From Onthophagus taurus (Eukaryota > Arthropoda > Insecta > Coleoptera > Scarabaeidae), in contig NC_091972.1 of assembly GCF_036711975.1 (NCBI RefSeq), positions 25,673,001 to 25,737,000 on the forward strand: a DNA stretch of 64,000 bases, in the 5' to 3' direction. The position numbers were made by a program, and so were the translations under genes. Positions 53,823-61,312 of this stretch are shown here, one piece after another. Positions within the stretch are counted from its first letter, which is position 1; the number at the start of each line of letters is the position of its first letter. The notes under the pieces are model-generated. The model saw nothing but the letters and a program-made list of their open reading frames with translations. It searched no databases and was not told the DNA's origin.

Positions 53823-54383
53823 TTAGTTGCTGAGACATCCCTCCGACAATTCCTCAGTACTTTGATCCTCCTCAAGTTGTGGTTTAAAACAGACTCGAAA
53901 CAAAGACACACGACAACACATCGCACACCAATATTTTTTATTTAAAATAATAGTCTGCAATCGTTCAGAAGATGCATACTTTATTTTCGAGCGCAATTTC
54001 ACACGACAATCCAGTTGTAAAACGTTCGTTATACTAATATGGTGTAGGCGGCGTCGACAACGATAGCAAAGGTTGCCCAAATGTGATTCATAAAAAACAT
54101 ACCTTGCTTGATACTGAAGACCCACTCCGAAAGTTGAACTCCAATCAACCGGAGAACCGTGGAACAACTTATGTACGGTGCCTTGCGACATTTTCTTTCC
54201 AAAGCGTTCCACGGTGGGGAAGCAAACCACCCCAAGATTGATTCGATCGCCCTTTCGGGATATTCGACGCCAGAAGCATATGTCCCAGCTGTACATTACG
54301 TTTAGTAGTAGAGTCTTTGGTAAAACATCTACTAACCGCAACGTACGGTCTTTACGGGAAATCGTCGAATTAACGCTCTCCAT
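53823..54383 (-). CDS. Cys-rich protein of unknown function (186 aa)
   Basis: The open frame extends to 54419 but only with non-ATG starts; the first ATG is at 54383. I do not recognise the family. The middle is aromatic and strand-like. The C-terminal half has two Cys pairs, CYRC and CAMCC, about 48 residues apart, which could form one zinc ribbon. The end is acidic (QLEEDQSTEELSEG). Just upstream on the minus strand lies a strong 3' splice-like site (T-rich tract then CTTGCAG|TG, AG at 54407-54408). Splicing there to an exon ending in A would make an in-frame ATG and add eight codons. No matching donor was found close by, so the 54383 start is kept. Confidence 0.6.
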   Translation of the reverse strand: MESVNSTISRKDRTLRLVDVLPKTLLLNVMYSWDICFWRRISRKGDRINLGVVCFPTVERFGKKMSQGTVHKLFHGSPVDWSSTFGVGLQYQARYVFYESHLGNLCYRCRRRLHHISITNVLQLDCRVKLRSKIKYASSERLQTIILNKKYWCAMCCRVSLFRVCFKPQLEEDQSTEELSEGCLSN

Positions 54384-54451
54384 AGCCAACTCCTGCAACG
54401 TTAACACTGCAAGAGACAAAAAAACTGAACGAGCTTCAAAAAAAAACGCTA

Positions 54452-55609
54452 TTAACCGTTGTCAGGCAGCAGCCTGAGAAGGGACTTATACAGGTTAATT
54501 TTGGTGTTGTACATGTTAAGGATGTTTGAAGAAGCAGCAAAGCAGACGGTGGGATTCTGGTTTACTGCATTCAACGCGTTCACGAAGTGGCGCTTATGAT
54601 GTTCCAAAGTCGTCACTTTGGTTTGCAATTGAGGTTTCAAGCCCAAGATGAAAAAATCCTCTTGGGACAAAAGACTGCTTGCCAAGTTGGTTGTTGAATG
54701 CAGAAACGCATCAACCCATGGGTCGGGATGTGCGGTATTTACAGCTGGAAGATTTTGCCTCTGCGGGATAGTAGGGATACGTAAAGGTGGTGGGAACACC
54801 ACATTTTGTGGTGGGATAGTTGTGATAGTTGGCGGGCTGTCACGGATGTCGATGGTCACCTCTGGTGGAGATGTAACCACCGTTGCAGGTCTGGTTACTG
54901 TAGCGAGTGTAGGTACTCTTCGTGTGTTACGGGGAGGTTTGGCTAATGCGTTGCGCAGCAATCTACAGGAGTCTTGTGAAGCAGGAGAAGGGTTTGGGCG
55001 GGTAGTTTGTTTCACGCAACCCCTTGACAACAAGTTGACGCGTTTTTTTATACGGCGGGATGTGTACCGTATGGGTCCACTCGAGAAGACAGGCGAAACA
55101 CATATCCTATCGGAGGGTTGGGATACGTCTTCCGTCGCTGGTACAGACGGTGCCGCAAGCACCTGGTTTTCAGCAGGTGCTTGACTTGTGACATCCGTAT
55201 GTACAATATCTGGAAGTGGTTGTACCACGTCGGCCTGATTGGTAGCAGGTTCAGGTGGCACAACAACTTCCTGATATGTTCCTTCTTCTCGTATCTCCAT
55301 ACTGATGCGAGTTAAGCCGTAGGACGACAAGGTTGGACTGGTGGTAACAATCGCACCATTGTCGTTCCCTGGCTGTGACCGGAGCTCATTCATTATTTGC
55401 TCGTACAGTGGTGGGTCTGTAGTGAAATCCTGCATGGTACGACTCAAACCGTCAAAGTTGCCGCTGCAATATAATGGTAACGACGGTAGGCTTGACTCAA
55501 CAACATTCGTACTGTCGTTATTGCGTGGCAGCACGGCAACCAGTGGGTCGGTCATACCATCGGTATTATCGCTTGCACGAGCGTGGCTGTTACCAATTAA
55601 GTGAAGCAT
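54452..55609 (-). CDS. Pro/Thr-rich protein with C-terminal BESS-like motif (385 aa)
   Basis: I do not recognise the N-terminal part. Residues about 100-290 are rich in Pro, Thr, Ser and Val and are probably disordered, with a basic patch in the middle (SRRIKKRVNLLSRG). The last 90 residues are folded. About 317-357 reads SQEDFFILGLKPQLQTK then LEHHKRHFVNALNAV, which has the spacing of a BESS motif, the protein-interaction tail of insect chromatin proteins of the MADF-BESS group. This resemblance is an inference made by eye. The ATG at 55609 is the only good start. A role in host chromatin or gene control is possible but unproven. Confidence 0.65.
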   Translation of the reverse strand: MLHLIGNSHARASDNTDGMTDPLVAVLPRNNDSTNVVESSLPSLPLYCSGNFDGLSRTMQDFTTDPPLYEQIMNELRSQPGNDNGAIVTTSPTLSSYGLTRISMEIREEGTYQEVVVPPEPATNQADVVQPLPDIVHTDVTSQAPAENQVLAAPSVPATEDVSQPSDRICVSPVFSSGPIRYTSRRIKKRVNLLSRGCVKQTTRPNPSPASQDSCRLLRNALAKPPRNTRRVPTLATVTRPATVVTSPPEVTIDIRDSPPTITTIPPQNVVFPPPLRIPTIPQRQNLPAVNTAHPDPWVDAFLHSTTNLASSLLSQEDFFILGLKPQLQTKVTTLEHHKRHFVNALNAVNQNPTVCFAASSNILNMYNTKINLYKSLLRLLPDNG

Positions 55610-55655
55610 AATGGGAAAGACTTCAAGGAATCAAAAGGGTTACAAAAAATTTGGA

Positions 55656-56012
55656 TTATTTTATTAAAATTATACGTTCGCTCACGTCTGACAAGTTTGC
55701 AATCCGCTGAAGAACCACTTTTCTCAGCGTATAACAATTAATGTCTGAAATCATCACAAACATACATGAAGAAAACCGATAAAAATTGTATTGATGTAAC
55801 TTACTTTTCAAATGGTTTTCTATCACGTCTGACAGGTTTGCAATGCGCTGAAGAACCACTTTTCTCAGCGTATAACAATTAATACCTGAAATCATCACAA
55901 ACATACATGAAGAAAACCGATAAAAATTGTATTGATGTAACTTACTTTTCAAATGGTTTTCTAGCAGAAGGCGATTTCTTCGTGGTCGGAAAAACACAGT
56001 TTTTAACAAAAT
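55656..56012 (-). CDS. Putative spliced gene with a duplicated 27-codon exon (5' end not found)
   Basis: On the minus strand three coding pieces can be read: 56012-55946, 55885-55805 and 55744-55656 (TAA). They are separated by two nearly identical 60-nt introns, 55945-55886 and 55804-55745. Each intron starts GTAAGTTAC after GAAAA and ends GATTTCAG. Exon phases match (1-1), so the 81-nt middle exon can be used or skipped without changing frame. Each copy encodes an amphipathic segment around TLRKVVLQRIANLSDV. Unspliced, the frame also stays open because 60 is a multiple of 3. The first piece starts after an acceptor-like AACAG and has no ATG, so an upstream exon is missing or lost. The family is unknown. 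Confidence 0.45.
   Translation of the reverse strand: MLLKTVFFRPRRNRLLLENHLKSKLHQYNFYRFSSCMFVMISGINCYTLRKVVLQRIANLSDVIENHLKSKLHQYNFYRFSSCMFVMISDINCYTLRKVVLQRIANLSDVSERIILIK
55683..55964. repeat. 141-bp tandem repeat, two copies (exon + intron unit)
   Basis: Copy 1 is 55683-55823 and copy 2 is 55824-55964. They are near-identical, both starting CACGTCTGACA. The unit equals one 60-nt intron plus 81 nt of exon on the minus strand. Confidence 0.9.
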
Positions 56013-56160
56013 CTGTTATTATTGTAAACACACTTTTTAAGGAATTATCGTCTTTTGTACACTACTATATCACTCAGCGACTGCTGTACACGGAGTGAGG
56101 AGTAACCCACTTTCCACTACCTTTAAGTACGGGTTAGTGAACAGGTATTTGTCCGGTCAA

Positions 56161-56356
56161 CTGTCTGGGAATGCGAGGTCGTTTAGGTCTTCTCCTTGTT
56201 ATCGCCTGTGACTGAAGGGGAGGTCATACTGTCTGGGAATGCGAGGTTGTCCAGGTTTTCTCCTTGTTATCGCCTGTGGCCCAAGGGGAGGTCATACTGT
56301 CTGAGAATGCGAGGTCGTTCGGACCTTATCTTCGCCCGTGACTCAAGGGGGGTTAC
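56161..56356. repeat. 68-bp tandem repeat, about 2.9 copies
   Basis: Copies start at 56161, 56229 and 56297, each with CTGTCTGRGAATGCGAGG and each containing CTT...TATCGCCTGTG-like and AAGGGG parts. The last copy is diverged and ends where the C-tract of the palindrome begins. No gene is apparent. Confidence 0.85.
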
Positions 56357-56359
56357 AAT

Positions 56360-56548
56360 CCCCCCTCCCCCCTCCCCCTCCCCTCCCCCTCCCCTGCCCC
56401 ACCCCTGCCCCACCCCCCCGCGCGGGCGGTCGCGCGAAGCGCGGTACGGAGCGGAGCGAAGCGGAGCGTAGTTGAGCCCGCGCGGGGGGGTGGGGCAGGG
56501 GTGGGGCAGGGGAGGGGGAGGGGAGGGGGAGGGGGAGGGGGGAGGGGG
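56360..56548. other. Large GC-rich palindrome with C-tract and G-tract arms
   Basis: The left arm 56360-56427 is runs of C5-C7 split by T, TG or A, ending GCGCGGGC. The right arm 56476 to about 56548 is its reverse complement, with the first 55 or so bases exact and then slippage in the GGGGGA units. The 48-nt loop is itself GC-rich (GCGCGAAGCGCGG, then repeated GGAGCGGAGCG). Many GGGG runs on one strand and CCCC runs on the other make G-quadruplex and i-motif structures likely. It stands out sharply from the AT-rich surroundings. The function is unknown; candidates are a replication origin, a transcription barrier or a structured packaging site. Confidence 0.9.
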
Positions 56549-56614
56549 AGGGGGAAGGGGAGGTGAAGAGGTTTCTTTAAATAAAACTCATCAATATGGA
56601 TAAAAAAATAACAT

Positions 56615-56950
56615 TTATTTCTTTTCTAACGTACATTTAATACAATGCATTTTAGGTGGTGGTGGTCCATCGAAATGAGTTTCCGCACAATCATTATTAT
56701 AATGTTCAAGACACGGTAACTTCATTTGTAACATTTTCGATTGCTGGTAGGCGAACGGTAGTTGGGTCCAAATTCTTCGTAATTCCATAGATGGTACTTT
56801 ATCGAAATAATACTGTGTTGGTAAATATTTTAAATCACGAGCTGGAATGTTCGCAAATGAGGCATCTTGTTCATATTTTTTCATTACGCTGTACACTTTC
56901 TTGGCAGATGTAAGTGGCCAACACCCAAACACAGTGAACACTTGTTCCAT
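56615..56950 (-). CDS. Hypothetical 111-aa protein with Cys/His C-terminus
   Basis: The start is the ATG at 56950, 43-49 bp downstream of a TATA box. The first 80 residues are a mixed helical segment I do not recognise. The C-terminus has Cys/His spacing that could bind zinc: C-x2-H in PCLEHY, then C...H before a GPPPPK turn, then CIKC. The minus-strand AATAAA just beyond the stop (about 56607-56612) is a good poly(A) signal. It lies directly downstream of the DxQGF-family gene on the same strand. Confidence 0.6.
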   Translation of the reverse strand: MEQVFTVFGCWPLTSAKKVYSVMKKYEQDASFANIPARDLKYLPTQYYFDKVPSMELRRIWTQLPFAYQQSKMLQMKLPCLEHYNNDCAETHFDGPPPPKMHCIKCTLEKK

Positions 56951-56992
56951 CGCAACCAGCTCTTAACTATCCCCCATTACGACTTGTCTCTG

Positions 56993-57000
56993 CTTTATAG
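56993..57000 (-). promoter_or_regulatory. TATA box upstream of the 111-aa gene
   Basis: CTTTATAG on the plus strand reads CTATAAAG on the minus strand. About 30 bp further on the minus strand is TAGTTAAG, a possible initiator, followed by the ATG at 56950. Confidence 0.5.
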
Positions 57001-57516
57001 TCACCGACTGTCTTTCGCATCCTTGTTTTGCACCCCCTCTTCGACAACTTCTTGTAAGTGGCGTACATTGGAAAGAGCGCACATACTTCTTCGTCGCGAG
57101 TGAAAAGCACAGCTCGGTATACCCATCTCAAGTTTATAGATACTACCTTCCAACGCAAATATCGGCGCGGAAATAATATGTCTTAAAAATTTAATTTTTT
57201 CAGGTCCTTTAACATACACTTTCTTGACATTCCGACACAGATATTTGACTATGGCGTCGAATTCCATTGGATGGACAAAACCAACTTTCCAGTCGATGCA
57301 ATGATGATGTGTCATTAACCAGTTTGCAGTATTCCTATATTTAGATGGTAATGAAGCTATACTGCTACTCGGTTGAAAAACGTGGTGGGTTATGCATTTG
57401 TTACTATCACATGATGCTAATTCTTTAGGTACGAACTGATCTTCGTTGACCATGAAACCTTGTATATCGAGAATTATGTATTGAGTTTTATTTGAATACA
57501 TCTTGCTTCCGTACAT
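57001..57516 (-). CDS. DxQGF-family protein, copy 1 (171 aa)
   Basis: The frame opens at a GTG at 57522; the first ATG is 57516 and the next 57501. Near the N-terminus is ILDIQGFMVNEDQFVPKELA, followed by HHVFQPSS, a Trp/His-rich stretch, VKKVYVKGPEKIKFLRHII and a C-terminal CAFHSRRRSMCALSNVRHL. The gene at 63042-63524 has the same order of motifs. These proteins are common in arthropod Polintons and, as far as I know, have no assigned function. The strand-Asp motif near the start and the late Cys/His/Ala-Leu motif recall the RNase H/DEDD exonuclease fold, but this is speculation. A TATA-like TATAAG lies upstream near 57570. Confidence 0.7.
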   Translation of the reverse strand: MYGSKMYSNKTQYIILDIQGFMVNEDQFVPKELASCDSNKCITHHVFQPSSSIASLPSKYRNTANWLMTHHHCIDWKVGFVHPMEFDAIVKYLCRNVKKVYVKGPEKIKFLRHIISAPIFALEGSIYKLEMGIPSCAFHSRRRSMCALSNVRHLQEVVEEGVQNKDAKDSR

Positions 57517-57691
57517 CAACACGATTATCCATACTATGCAGCCGTAGAAATCTGTCGCACAACTTATACTCTACGACTTTTTTTTGTTTACGCTGAATAT
57601 AGAAGTCTCACATTTCGGATGATGAGCTACGGGTGCGATGCGGCTCAGGATCCGATCCAACTACACACTACCAACCCTTCTTTCCCCATAC

Positions 57692-58954
57692 TCAAGTCAT
57701 TTGTTTGACGATTTTTGTTAGTGGAGAATATTGAAACGCCTTATCATGTAAAACTAAACAGTATGCTGTGGTACCATCAGGAATCGGATTTTTTGTCGTA
57801 AATTCTATCCGTATTTCTACCCCACTTTTGTGTAGCGCTTCTGCTTGATATGTACAATCAATTCCAATCAGTGGATAATTTTCAATAAATTGTTTCGGAG
57901 TGAGTAATGGTTCTCCTTCCTTCCCATAGTAGGACTTTTGAAAGCGTGTATACATGTCATATAACACTGCGACACGATTACTATCAAAGTCCACGTTCAG
58001 ATTATCGTATGGGTAGCGTTCACCGTTTAGGAATACCGTCAAATTGGTGAGTTTTACATTATCAAAGGTTGCCATGTTCGCCAACTGTTTTCCTTTCTTC
58101 TTTGTTTGAAACCCAATTATTATAAATCTAGGTGTTTCCAACTGCGGAGCTGTTTTCACAGCCCATGAATGCTTTGTTGTTTGAGGTAAAGAAGGATATT
58201 CATGTACTTCCCAACTGCGAAAAGGTATTTGCAGATCAATATTTCGTCCTGCTATTTTTGTTAGAGCTAATTGTTCTCGTAAGCCTACGGCTAGATGGGG
58301 CATTCTCCACACAACTTTATCGATTTTTAACTGTAACGGTTCTTCTACCGTATTCACAAGCACATCATTATCATCATTATTACGAATTAACACTAGCTCT
58401 TGTCTCACATTCATCACAATTGTTTTAAAATCTTCAGCAAACCCTATTAATGTCTTTAGCGGTACACTCAATCCAAAATTTCCATTTTTATCCATTATTG
58501 CATCCGTTACAGGGGATGTTGGGACCACTTGACCTAGCAGATCCTCGCCCATGTTCCAACCTGCGTTCGCCAACTTTATTATATCGTGAGGGGTATACGA
58601 AAAGTATCCTTTCATACATGATGTTAACCCCACGTTTCTCACTCCATCTATTTGAACACCATTTATAAGATAGCGAATATCACTGAACATAAACGCTACA
58701 GGATTATTTATCAATTTTGCAGTTGCACTAGCATCTTTTGTTGCTTTACCACTCGCATCCAGTTTACGTACGCTCCCTTCCACATACAAAAAACTTTCAT
58801 GAGGCAATGTGTAATTGTCTATTTCGGGTATGCCTATACGAATTTCATCATTGTTACCGAAGCTAGTAGAACCAAACGGTTGATGGGAATGATATTCGTA
58901 ACTTACAATCGAGTTATCTACTTTTATTTTCTCCGTGACGTTTAAGGACTCCAT
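57692..58954 (-). CDS. Major capsid protein, double jelly roll
   Basis: The 420 residues match the Polinton/adintovirus hexon-like major capsid protein in length, position and sequence. The N-terminal HQPFGSTSFGNNDEIRIGI and TLPHESFLYVEG signatures are typical. Further on are SDIRYLINGVQIDGVRNVG, the LTSCMKGYFSYTPHD segment and a second strand-rich half (LTNLTVFLNGERYPYDNLNVDF...). The end is YCLVLHDKAFQYSPLTKIVKQ. It would build the icosahedral shell. The ATG at 58954 follows directly on the stop of the upstream small gene. No breaks are seen. Confidence 0.9.
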   Translation of the reverse strand: MESLNVTEKIKVDNSIVSYEYHSHQPFGSTSFGNNDEIRIGIPEIDNYTLPHESFLYVEGSVRKLDASGKATKDASATAKLINNPVAFMFSDIRYLINGVQIDGVRNVGLTSCMKGYFSYTPHDIIKLANAGWNMGEDLLGQVVPTSPVTDAIMDKNGNFGLSVPLKTLIGFAEDFKTIVMNVRQELVLIRNNDDNDVLVNTVEEPLQLKIDKVVWRMPHLAVGLREQLALTKIAGRNIDLQIPFRSWEVHEYPSLPQTTKHSWAVKTAPQLETPRFIIIGFQTKKKGKQLANMATFDNVKLTNLTVFLNGERYPYDNLNVDFDSNRVAVLYDMYTRFQKSYYGKEGEPLLTPKQFIENYPLIGIDCTYQAEALHKSGVEIRIEFTTKNPIPDGTTAYCLVLHDKAFQYSPLTKIVKQMT

Positions 58955-59125
58955 TTATAGTAGTTGAAAACCTAAGTTGCTTAAATACTGACGATTGACG
59001 CGTGTTAACTGGGTAGTTGATTTTCGCTTACTGTTAGGTTTTACATCCTTTCGTACCGTTTTATACATTACTCTATCACCCAGATTTTCCTGTGCTTTTC
59101 TTCGAACGTCGTACACTATACCCAT
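58955..59125 (-). CDS. Small conserved basic protein (56 aa)
   Basis: The open frame starts with GTG at 59146, overlapping the penton stop; the first ATG is at 59125 (MGIVYDVRRK). It is basic and ends LTRVNRQYLSNLGFQLL, a tail that recurs in small proteins next to Polinton capsid genes. Its stop abuts the capsid ATG. The tight packing between penton and capsid genes suggests a virion or assembly role (inference). Confidence 0.65.
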   Translation of the reverse strand: MGIVYDVRRKAQENLGDRVMYKTVRKDVKPNSKRKSTTQLTRVNRQYLSNLGFQLL

Positions 59126-59142
59126 ATTAAATACCCTACTAC

Positions 59143-59886
59143 TCACACCGATTTCAAGTGCACTCTCACGGTCACTTCTTCGTCTCTGAAGTTTACCAAC
59201 TGACCGTCCTGATCAAGTATGCGTACTATTAATGTACTAATCACGTTCGTTGTAACAGGTAAGTAAATCGGTTGTTGCGGAGCTTCTATTATTTTAAAAC
59301 CAGCCGGTACGTTCGGGAAGAAATGATACAACACGTGCATGGGTTGTCCATTCGTATACGATCCGGAGCTCAAATTACAATAAATTTGTAATGCATTCGT
59401 TTTATTTATATTCACGATATGATCCGATTCTGTTATCGTGTTTTTAGGTATAACTTTAGGGTTAAAACCAAGTAAGGAACCGATTGAATTATCGCTAGCA
59501 AAATTTATTCGCCGGTTTGTTTTTATCTCAGCACGTTGCGTATTATTATTACCTCTTATGCGTATCTGTGTACCCGGTGTAGTCACGCTGAGAATATTCC
59601 TCGCTGTTAATGTTTTTTTAACGTATTCGTTAATATCGTTAATATCGTATGTTCCTAGCGGTATTTCAATATTCTCTGTAAAATTTCCCATATGATCTTC
59701 ATATTGTAAAATATTGTTTGTTGAATCGATATTAGGTAACGTATTGAACGTTTCGAAATTTAAAAGAGCTAACTCGTATGTACCGAGTTCATTCAAATAA
59801 ATCGGTGGGTTAAAGTTACAAGACAACTCCGACCCCCTTCCGGTGAGCGTAAATGTATAACTTGTATGTATTGTATCTTGTTCCAT
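59143..59886 (-). CDS. Minor capsid (penton) protein, single jelly roll
   Basis: The frame opens at a TTG at 59898; the ATG at 59886 starts MEQDTIHTSYTFTLTGRGSE, a good penton N-terminus. The 247 residues are strand-rich. Recognisable segments are LNELGTYELALLNFETFNT, LGTYDINDINEYV and FASDNSIGSLLGFNPKVIP, which fit the Polinton penton protein occupying the capsid vertices. The last strand region ends RVHLKSV. It lies between the protease and the capsid genes, the usual order. It looks intact. Confidence 0.88.
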   Translation of the reverse strand: MEQDTIHTSYTFTLTGRGSELSCNFNPPIYLNELGTYELALLNFETFNTLPNIDSTNNILQYEDHMGNFTENIEIPLGTYDINDINEYVKKTLTARNILSVTTPGTQIRIRGNNNTQRAEIKTNRRINFASDNSIGSLLGFNPKVIPKNTITESDHIVNINKTNALQIYCNLSSGSYTNGQPMHVLYHFFPNVPAGFKIIEAPQQPIYLPVTTNVISTLIVRILDQDGQLVNFRDEEVTVRVHLKSV

Positions 59887-59906
59887 TGTTGTTCTCAAGA
59901 CTAATC

Positions 59907-60209
59907 TTACACGGATACTTCCTTGGTATTTAAACTATCTAAGAAATGCAGACACAATTGTCCACAATTTGTTTGATCTTCTTTTTGATATCGTCGATAA
60001 TTATACCTCACAATATTTCTCCCCCCATCCGATATAAAATACTTCTCCACTTCAATCGGTGGTCGTAAATCTCCATAACTGTCAAAGTAGTTAACATTTA
60101 CACCATCCTTGTTGTAAGCTGTCCAGTGAGTACCGGGACCCGTACGATTATCAAGATTTATTATCCCACTCTCTCGTTTTCGGATTTTCTTCGGTAAATT
60201 GTTTCTCAT
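59907..60209 (-). CDS. Adenain-like cysteine protease
   Basis: This is a maturation protease of the adenovirus/ULP1 clan. The catalytic His is in GTHWTAY, the acidic residue in NYFDSYGDLRPP, and the Gln/Cys in NCGQLCLHFL. The first ATG is 60209, but the frame stays open upstream to 60314 and encodes LIKIPQHSLTDVEL and FRGVY, which are typical of the protease N-terminus. There is no ATG in that upstream part, so the true start is unclear: lost, non-ATG, or supplied by a spliced exon (an acceptor-like CTGTAG lies near 60307). The extended frame overlaps the end of the PLA2 gene. Confidence 0.85.
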   Translation of the reverse strand: MRNNLPKKIRKRESGIINLDNRTGPGTHWTAYNKDGVNVNYFDSYGDLRPPIEVEKYFISDGGRNIVRYNYRRYQKEDQTNCGQLCLHFLDSLNTKEVSV

Positions 60210-60295
60210 GTACACCCCACGAAAGTTTAACAGATCAAGCGCTCGTGCATATCGCCTTAACTCTACATCCGTTAAAGAATGTTGGGGTATTTTTA

Positions 60296-61198
60296 TTAGT
60301 TTTTTGCTACAGTTTTATAACCACAACCCTTTTTATATGGATTAATAAACATTCCTGTACCAATTTTGTTCGCCCTCTTGGTGCGTTTTAGTCGCTTTGA
60401 TTTTCGTGATACCGTTTTCATGACTAGTCCGCAACCTCGCTTATATGGTTTAATATACAAACCGCTGCCGATCGCTTTTGGTTCCATAGCCCGATTGTGA
60501 CGTTGGGCTTCTTGTAACTGCTCCCTTGCTATTTTTGCTTCGTTTACGGTTTTTGCAATAGCTGCTGCACCTCCGCCTAAAGAACCGAGAGCACCCAAAG
60601 CTGCAAGTATTAAGGGTAAAAAACCTCCCGTCTTGGGAATCTTGATTATTTTTCCGCGCGGTTTAAGTATTCTACCTTGATAAGGTTTCAACAGATTGTA
60701 ACCCACTTGTACATCTCCCTTTGTATTCGTACTGTTGGTCTGTGCAATCGCTCGCCGCACTAAGTTCATTGCCTGCGTAAACGACAATTTACCGCCACGT
60801 TTCAACTTCTGACGAGTTGTCCCTCTACGTCTTAGGGCACGAATTTGCATTCCCATACCCATTATTGTTTTTCCTTTCATTATCGTTGACACTAACGCCG
60901 ACGATAGTCGCTCTCCTAAGCTTGCGTCTTTACTTCTCAACCGCTCTTTCGCTGTCTTATACAACTCTTTATCGGCTATGTGTCGCTCAGCTAAATTCGA
61001 TGTCGCTGCGTAGGCAATATCATGCGTTTTACAGGCGTCGTCTAATTTATTCACTCCCTGATCTCCACGAACTAATCTCTTTACCAATTTGGTTCCCGGA
61101 CCGCAATAATTATAACCTGGCAAATGTAGTTCTATCGGAAGCTTATTGATTAATGTATTCACAATACCTCGACCAGACCGTTTGCTTGATCGATGCAT
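60296..61198 (-). CDS. Phospholipase A2 virion protein with hydrophobic segment (300 aa)
   Basis: The N-terminus holds a parvovirus-VP1-type phospholipase A2 domain: calcium loop YCGPG (31-35) and catalytic DDACKTHDIAY with His59-Asp60. Such domains help particles leave endosomes. Next are a basic region and an adenain-like cleavage pattern IMGM|G (112-116). A Gly/Ala-rich hydrophobic segment (191-215) and a coiled stretch follow. The tail has two copies of a Gly-Lys motif, IGSGLYIKPYKRGCG (243-257) and IGTGMFINPYKKGCG (279-293). The hydrophobic plus basic tail recalls adenovirus pVI and core proteins. It lies directly upstream of the protease that could process it. The start ATG at 61198 is clear. 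Confidence 0.88.
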   Translation of the reverse strand: MHRSSKRSGRGIVNTLINKLPIELHLPGYNYCGPGTKLVKRLVRGDQGVNKLDDACKTHDIAYAATSNLAERHIADKELYKTAKERLRSKDASLGERLSSALVSTIMKGKTIMGMGMQIRALRRRGTTRQKLKRGGKLSFTQAMNLVRRAIAQTNSTNTKGDVQVGYNLLKPYQGRILKPRGKIIKIPKTGGFLPLILAALGALGSLGGGAAAIAKTVNEAKIAREQLQEAQRHNRAMEPKAIGSGLYIKPYKRGCGLVMKTVSRKSKRLKRTKRANKIGTGMFINPYKKGCGYKTVAKN

Positions 61199-61312
61199 AC
61201 TGTTTCACTGTCCTAACATTCATACCATTATATTTAATAGCTTTCGCACATTATTCGGTGAATATTGGATGGTTAATAATACGCTCACATTTGAAAAAAA
61301 ATTTTATTTATT

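Noticed and set aside
53709..53945. Plus-strand 78-codon frame beginning in the 72-bp repeat
   Set aside because: It overlaps the end of the Cys-rich gene and has no recognisable features.
54648..55184. Plus-strand 178-codon frame opposite the Pro/Thr-rich gene
   Set aside because: It is a shadow of the minus-strand gene: Gly/Val-rich composition mirrors the Pro/Thr codons and it has no domain or promoter.
56196..56471. Plus-strand 91-codon frame through the C-tract
   Set aside because: It crosses the 68-bp repeat and the palindrome arm; the Pro-run product is a composition effect.
56360..56548. The GC palindrome as a pure assembly artefact
   Set aside because: Cannot be excluded, but the arms differ slightly by slippage and the loop is unique, so it is reported with long-read confirmation as the test.
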